From NCBI GenBank assembly GCA_029449245.1, contig JANATF010000005.1, forward strand, positions 186,001 through 250,000: a DNA stretch of 64,000 nt. The letters run 5' to 3'. Below, one piece after another: positions 60,220 through 64,000 of the stretch. Origin of the DNA: Mortierella alpina. Its lineage: Eukaryota; Mortierellomycota; Mortierellomycetes; Mortierellales; Mortierellaceae. Each line of letters opens with the position of its first letter. Within the stretch, counting starts at the first letter, position 1. The position numbers were made by a program, and so were the translations under genes. The notes under the pieces were generated by a model. The model was not told where the DNA came from. It worked only from the letters and a program-made list of their open reading frames with translations, and searched no databases.

Positions 60220-61511
60220 ATGAAAACCAAGGAGCTTACCCTGGAACAGAGGGCAGAGATCGTTGAATTGAGCAACGGTGGCCAAAGTCTCAGAGCCATC
60301 GCACAACAATTCAATATCCACCACTCGACGGTGTCAGCCATTATCAAAAAGAAACAGACCACCGGTTCAGTCGCCTACCAAGCCCGATCAGGCCGACCAA
60401 AGATCTTTCAGGAACGGGATCGACGGGCGTTAAAGCGAACACTGCTGAGTAACAGAAGCTCCACGCTGACCGAGATCAAAATCCTCATGGCCACCCAAGT
60501 CAGTGACAAAACATTCAGGAAGGAGATCCATGAGTTGGACTTCTGGAACCGTGGCGCGCAAGAGGCCGTTCCTCAGCGAGACTCATAAGGCCGCTCGTCT
60601 AACCTTCGCCCTTGCGTGCTGCAATAGTACAGATCCGGTACACCGAGGACTATGCCCCCAAAAGTGTAACAGGAGTCGAAGGCGCGTCATTAGAGACCAG
60701 AACAAGGATAACGCCAAGCTGTAAGAGACTGGACGCGACCTTGCTCAGGCTCACACAGAGGTAGATAAATAGATAGACGCTACCTTCCTCTGCAGTAAGA
60801 TCAGGCTTGGCCTACCCTATTAAAACGAAAAATCTATCTGGCGACCGATTAAAATACACTATGTTACTTGGCGACCGTATTAAATCCCATATGAGCTTTA
60901 GTCAATCTGGCGACCGAACCTTGCCACCACCACAGAAGGACCACGGTGACGCAAGTGTCTGACTCAACAAGGATATCCTTGCGGTCAACCCATTCGTTGT
61001 TCAGTGCGCCAGACGATCGCGACCTCCGGTATAATTGATAGAGCTGTAAGCCCTTTATCATCAAATGGCGGCCTCGTCTCCGGCATTGATATCAAGGGTC
61101 GTTCGTTTTTACAGTCCTTCATCCTTCGCAGTCCGCCGGTTGCTCTCCCAACTTCAACAACCCAAAGCCCTGGCTCACCGGTCGCCAAATTGCTTAAATG
61201 TTAAAGCTCATATGGGATTTCGGTCGCCAAGTGACGTATTTTTAATCGGTCGCCAAATAGACAACTCCTTCTGGGAGAAGCTCTAATGGCCAGTGCTATC
61301 GCCAGATCTCAATCCGATCGAGAATCTCTGGGAGCATGGCAAAGAAGAGGTACTAGAGGAAACACGGCCCAATGGCGAGGGGGGATTGTGGCAGGCGGTG
61401 AAGTAGGTCTGGGATGCGGTACCCCAGGGGTGAATAGCTAGACTGGTGCGGCCGATGCCAGATAGGATCCGTGCTGTTATTGAGGCGAGAGGTGGCAGCA
61501 CCCGCTGGTGA
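60220..61511 (+). pseudogene. Tc1-type transposase remnant
   Basis: The ATG at 60220 opens an N-terminal helix-turn-helix region (TKELTLEQRAEIVEL, GQSLRAIAQQFNIHHSTVSA, SGRPKIFQERD). After about 110 codons the frame breaks near 60545-60555. Reading one frame over gives VARKRPFLSETHKAARLTFA, a standard Tc1 block. The frame then stops at 60724 and is interrupted by a nested element. The 3' end reappears after 61270 as WPVLSPDLNPIENLWEHGK, the block holding the last catalytic acidic residue of the DDE/D domain, and ends MPDRIRAVIEARGGSTRW, the normal Tc1 C-terminus, again with stops. The middle of the catalytic domain is missing. It cannot encode an active transposase as it stands. Confidence 0.85.
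60837..61257. mobile_element. Nested 421-bp MITE-like element with TA duplication
   Basis: The ends are inverted: TCTGGCGACCGATTAAAAT (left) and, inverted, TTTGGCGACCGATTAAAAAT (right). TA lies on both sides (60835-60836, 61258-61259). Within each arm the GGCGACCG word recurs three times, and a CCCATATGAGCTTTA block is shared, so the repeats span about 80-95 bp. The core has no complete open frame. It interrupts the Tc1 transposase remnant and is therefore younger than it. Confidence 0.82.
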
Positions 61512-61735
61512 ATGATCCTCTCACCTCATTCACCCCTGAATGAGGTCGAGATTCATCTCCTAAATGAAGTAGATCATGATGGCATGGTGCAACACAAGTA
61601 AACAAGTTCCTTACATGCAATATCGACCGCCCCACCTAAGGTGGCGGGCACCTTCTCAAAGTTCATAGTTGGCATACAGTCTTGCTTGAAAGGGTTAAAT
61701 AATTTCACGGTCGAAATACTTTTTGCAGGCCACTG
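61507..61735 (-). repeat. Right terminal inverted repeat of the Tc1 element
   Basis: About 229 bp, inverted copy of the left end. It carries the same palindrome at 61524-61545. The terminal CAGTGGCC on its own strand is more canonical than the left terminus, so the left end has mutated. Confidence 0.88.
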
Positions 61736-61737
61736 TA

Positions 61738-62061
61738 CAGGTCGCACCGCGCCAGGACCATTTCGGCACAAGTCGACGATCATCTGCAACAACCGGCACT
61801 GATCGGTCAATGAGAGGCGCGGACGAGGGTGGTTATATGGTAGGCGTAGGGGATCCCAGTGGACGTGCACGCTTCGAGTCAGGCACGGACACAGTGCGAA
61901 TCTCAGCACTCTGCGAATCTCGTGACTCTTTTTCCAGTTCCTGCCACGCAAGACACACGACGCGTGTCCATGAAAGTCAGCATAAAGCACCGTCTTTTGA
62001 CAATCCTCGTTCATCCTCACGACAGTCGACAGCCCACACAAACAACAAACGCTACACACAC
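61738..62061 (+). promoter_or_regulatory. Remaining upstream region of PSMG2
   Basis: 324 bp between the Tc1 element and the chosen PSMG2 ATG. The frame is open back to 61723, inside the transposon end, but the upstream residues show no similarity to the family, so the extension is taken as 5' UTR. A (CA)-rich leader ends at the ATG. Confidence 0.5.
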
Positions 62062-63051
62062 ATGAACTCGTTTATAGCAGCACCTGGCTTCGATGCCAGC
62101 CGGTTCAAAGGAACGACCCTCATCCTGCCTGCAGTCTCGATCGGGAATGTACCCCAGCTCACCACTGATCTGTTTCTCTCAACGCTCAAGCTCGACCGCG
62201 TTGGCTGCATCGAGGACGAGAACGTCATTGCAGTCGTTGGACCTGCAGATCGTCCCCACCAGGCACCATCACCGTCCAGGGCTGTGACGGCAACACCGGT
62301 GGAAAGCGCAGCTGATGGACTCTCGCTTGCGGTGGAGGTTTTTCAAACCAAGGATGGAAAGTGGACTCTTGTCCAGCAACGGTCTCCCACGGTTCCACAT
62401 CGGTCGCATTTTTATGCCGACAACCTCGTTCAGTTTATTCGAGAGTCTGAATTCGATCAAGTGGTCCTGTTGGCCTCAGCAGATGGTGCTCGAAAGATTG
62501 ATGCCCAGCTTCGCTCAAGCACACCTATCAGATACATTTCTTCGCCGCTGCTTTCAAAGACTCTCATCGACACCCTGACGGGGCTTGGATTGGATCCACT
62601 GGAACGAGTGGCGACGACAGAGGACGAGAGAAAGGAGGCCATGATTCGTAGGCAAGAACACCACATTACTCAAGATCAAGCCACGAGAGTATCATCAGGA
62701 GCAAGTGCGGCAGCGTTGGTGGAGCGTGTTGAGGATATCACGCTCGACGCAAAGCAGGAGGAGCAGCAGGCGGTCTTGGAAAAGATTCCCAGGATACCCA
62801 ATGGAGGCATTGCGCGCAGACTGCACTCACTGTGCCAGGAGCAAGGGATCGCGATTCTGACGGTGGTGTTGTTTGCGATGGAGGGTGATAACGCACCGGA
62901 TGCTGTGTTTTTGGCTAATGTGACAAATGCCATCCTCAAAGTCCACATTCCAACCCAGGAGCAGCTTGCCCAGGGGGAGGGAGACTGGAAGTTCCCCAAG
63001 AGCTGGGACTCGCTTTACGGGAACACGTACCACCAGGATATGTATCAGTAG
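62062..63051 (+). CDS. PSMG2: Proteasome assembly chaperone 2 (PSMG2/PAC2, yeast Add66)
   Basis: A single exon of 329 residues; human PSMG2 has 264. It opens MNSFIAAPGFDASRFKGTTL and then the family block ILPAVSIGNVPQLTTDLFLSTL, matching human LLMPAVSVGNVGQLAMDL. Further matches are STPIRYISSPLL (human STPFRYLLTPSM), IPNGGIARRLHSL, FAMEGDNAPDA (human SEGDNIPDA) and FPKSWDSLYG at the end (human IPSSWRLLFG). The extra length is a Gln/Glu-rich loop in the middle. With PSMG1 it forms a heterodimer that scaffolds the 20S alpha ring. The ATG was chosen because it precedes the conserved block directly. A Tc1 relic ends 326 bp upstream, and SPT4 converges from the other side (133 bp between stops). 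Confidence 0.93.
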   Translation: MNSFIAAPGFDASRFKGTTLILPAVSIGNVPQLTTDLFLSTLKLDRVGCIEDENVIAVVGPADRPHQAPSPSRAVTATPVESAADGLSLAVEVFQTKDGKWTLVQQRSPTVPHRSHFYADNLVQFIRESEFDQVVLLASADGARKIDAQLRSSTPIRYISSPLLSKTLIDTLTGLGLDPLERVATTEDERKEAMIRRQEHHITQDQATRVSSGASAAALVERVEDITLDAKQEEQQAVLEKIPRIPNGGIARRLHSLCQEQGIAILTVVLFAMEGDNAPDAVFLANVTNAILKVHIPTQEQLAQGEGDWKFPKSWDSLYGNTYHQDMYQ

Positions 63052-63184
63052 CAGTAGCAGTAACAAGGACATGACATTTTTTTTCACAACTCCCGTTCTT
63101 ATTAATGTACATATGTGATGAAGATATTCGTCTTCTCTAAACCCTTCAGAGCAGCAACAATAGGCTTGCGATCCAAACAGTAGC

Positions 63185-63990
63185 TTAATCTCTGGCAGAT
63201 CCATCCCTAATGCACGTATTTGACAAAATACAAGTTAGAGGGGACAGTAGCTGATTTTCAAAAGTGAGGATGCTTTAAGCAGATACATGACTGAACAATC
63301 GCACACAGAAGCATACCTTGCCCTGTACTTGATTCCTTTTGACTCCAAATCATCCTCGATATCCTCGGGAAGACGGCCTTGCACCTGCACGGCATAGATT
63401 CCCTTTTCGAATTTATCTATTGCCAAAAGGAACCAGAAGGAACAATGTCAGCTGTCGTTCAGCCATGTCTCGATCATCGATCCACGAATCGCCCCACCCT
63501 ACCGATACGTTGCCATTTAGCAACCCAGCTCTCTGAAGGCTGCATTACTGCGATCGCGCTGGGAGGTGTGAACGAGTTGGTTGAGAAAAGAAAGACGGAG
63601 CTCGAGGTTAGACAGCCTTTTTCGTGACTGGGGAGCTGCGATTGAAGGCTCTGATCCAGGATGATAGCGACAAGTCTCGTCATTGAAAGGTCCAGAGTTC
63701 GCTTTTTTGAGTTGTTTTACCCGTCGTAGTGCTGGCTGGTGCAGTCCATGACTCTGTCCATGTGGCCTTTCATCTCCAAGAGCGATTCACAGTTATCGCA
63801 GCCACTCTTGAAGAACTGGTCCTGCTTCTGTTGTTTGACAGTTGTTTGACAAGGGATAGATTAGCAAACACTTTGCACAGTTGTGGAACTGCGATTAGAT
63901 GAACACTCTTCCTTGAGATCTTGCCTTGATGAGCGAGCAGAGCAGGCAGGCCCTGAGCTGCTTCTTGTCTGTAGGAATGATGCCCGACAT
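63185..63990 (-). CDS. SPT4: Transcription elongation factor SPT4
   Basis: Five exons (63990-63925, 63827-63721, 63558-63503, 63416-63317, 63206-63185) join in phase to 116 residues; human SPT4 has 117. The zinc site is C15-LL-C18 ... C32-DN-C35 within ACLLCSLIK and GCDNCE. Then come MKGHMDRVMDCTS, PSESWVAKWQRI and FEKGIYAVQVQGRLP, all diagnostic. The first intron starts with GC (AAG|GCAAG) and ends ACAACAG. Using the nearest GT donor instead would insert six residues not found in the family. SPT4 pairs with SPT5 (DSIF) to control Pol II pausing and elongation. The ATG lies 11 bp from the window edge, so its promoter is not visible. Confidence 0.94.
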
Positions 63991-64000
63991 GGTGGAGTCT

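Larger units (their letters stand above)
59924..61735 (+). mobile_element. Degenerate Tc1/mariner transposon with long terminal inverted repeats
   Basis: 1,812 bp flanked by TA on both sides (59922-59923 and 61736-61737), the Tc1/mariner target duplication. The ends read GAGTGGCCGGCAAAATG (left) and, inverted, CAGTGGCCTGCAAAAAG (right). The repeats continue for about 230 bp, unusually long for this superfamily. Inside are pieces of a Tc1 transposase in more than one frame and a second, nested element (60837-61257). Confidence 0.88.

Noticed and set aside
60864-61204. Short open frames inside the nested element as a transposase gene
   Set aside because: They are under 70 codons, carry no DDE or HTH motif and cover the inverted arms, so the element looks non-autonomous.
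61723-62061. 113-codon N-terminal extension of PSMG2
   Set aside because: It begins inside the transposon terminal repeat and has no similarity to PAC2, whose conserved block starts directly after the ATG at 62062.

Overview
The window looks like nuclear DNA from an early-diverging fungus, most likely Mortierellomycotina (Mortierella and relatives). Genes are close-packed on both strands. They carry many short introns (about 45-380 nt) with GTAAGT/GTGAGT/GTATGT donors. Highly expressed genes use C/G-ending codons. The gene set also points there: animal-type phenylalanine hydroxylase (rare in fungi, characterised in Mortierella alpina), a JMJD7-type JmjC protein and an Integrator subunit 3 homologue, the last two not features of typical ascomycete genomes as far as I know. 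The taxon call is an inference. Exon boundaries below were worked out by hand from splice signals, reading phase and family alignment.

Layout: a subtilisin-like protease cut by the left edge (1-2320, +); a NEO1/ATP9-type P4-ATPase (2620-7558, -); phenylalanine hydroxylase (8293-10073, +) convergent with JMJD7 (10252-11898, -); a DHX33/Dhr2 RNA helicase (12130-14794, +) convergent with a long INTS3 homologue (14949-20143, -). SSU72 (20780-21698, +) and IWR1 (21799-24119, +) follow. INTS3, SSU72 and IWR1 therefore form a run of RNA polymerase II genes, and SPT4 closes the window.

The standout is 24124-29982. Directly after the IWR1 stop codon lies a large minus-strand gene with the hallmarks of a Fanzor (eukaryotic TnpB-like, RNA-guided nuclease): split RuvC motifs and a CxxC...C zinc finger. 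Its 3' side ends in a perfect GC-rich hairpin followed by CTAG and a T, the signature of a Helitron 3' terminus. A possible 5' terminus lies near 29982. The copy has an in-frame TGA and one unresolved junction, so it may be decaying.

The right half holds a membrane-anchored short-chain dehydrogenase (31077-32754, +), a 1,890-residue low-complexity PH-domain protein (34232-40727, +), 3.9 kb without a recognisable gene, a concentrative nucleoside transporter (44629-46858, +), two tandem ICMT-like membrane methyltransferases (minus), a class A FAD monooxygenase with an 11-nt microexon (50547-52568, +), a ZIP7/YKE4-type zinc transporter, a nucleostemin/NUG1 GTPase, a small secreted cysteine-rich protein (minus), a degenerate Tc1/mariner element with ~230-bp inverted repeats and a second TA-flanked element nested inside it (59924-61735), the proteasome assembly chaperone PSMG2 (+) and SPT4 (-, with a GC-AG intron). 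No tRNA, rRNA or CRISPR array was seen.
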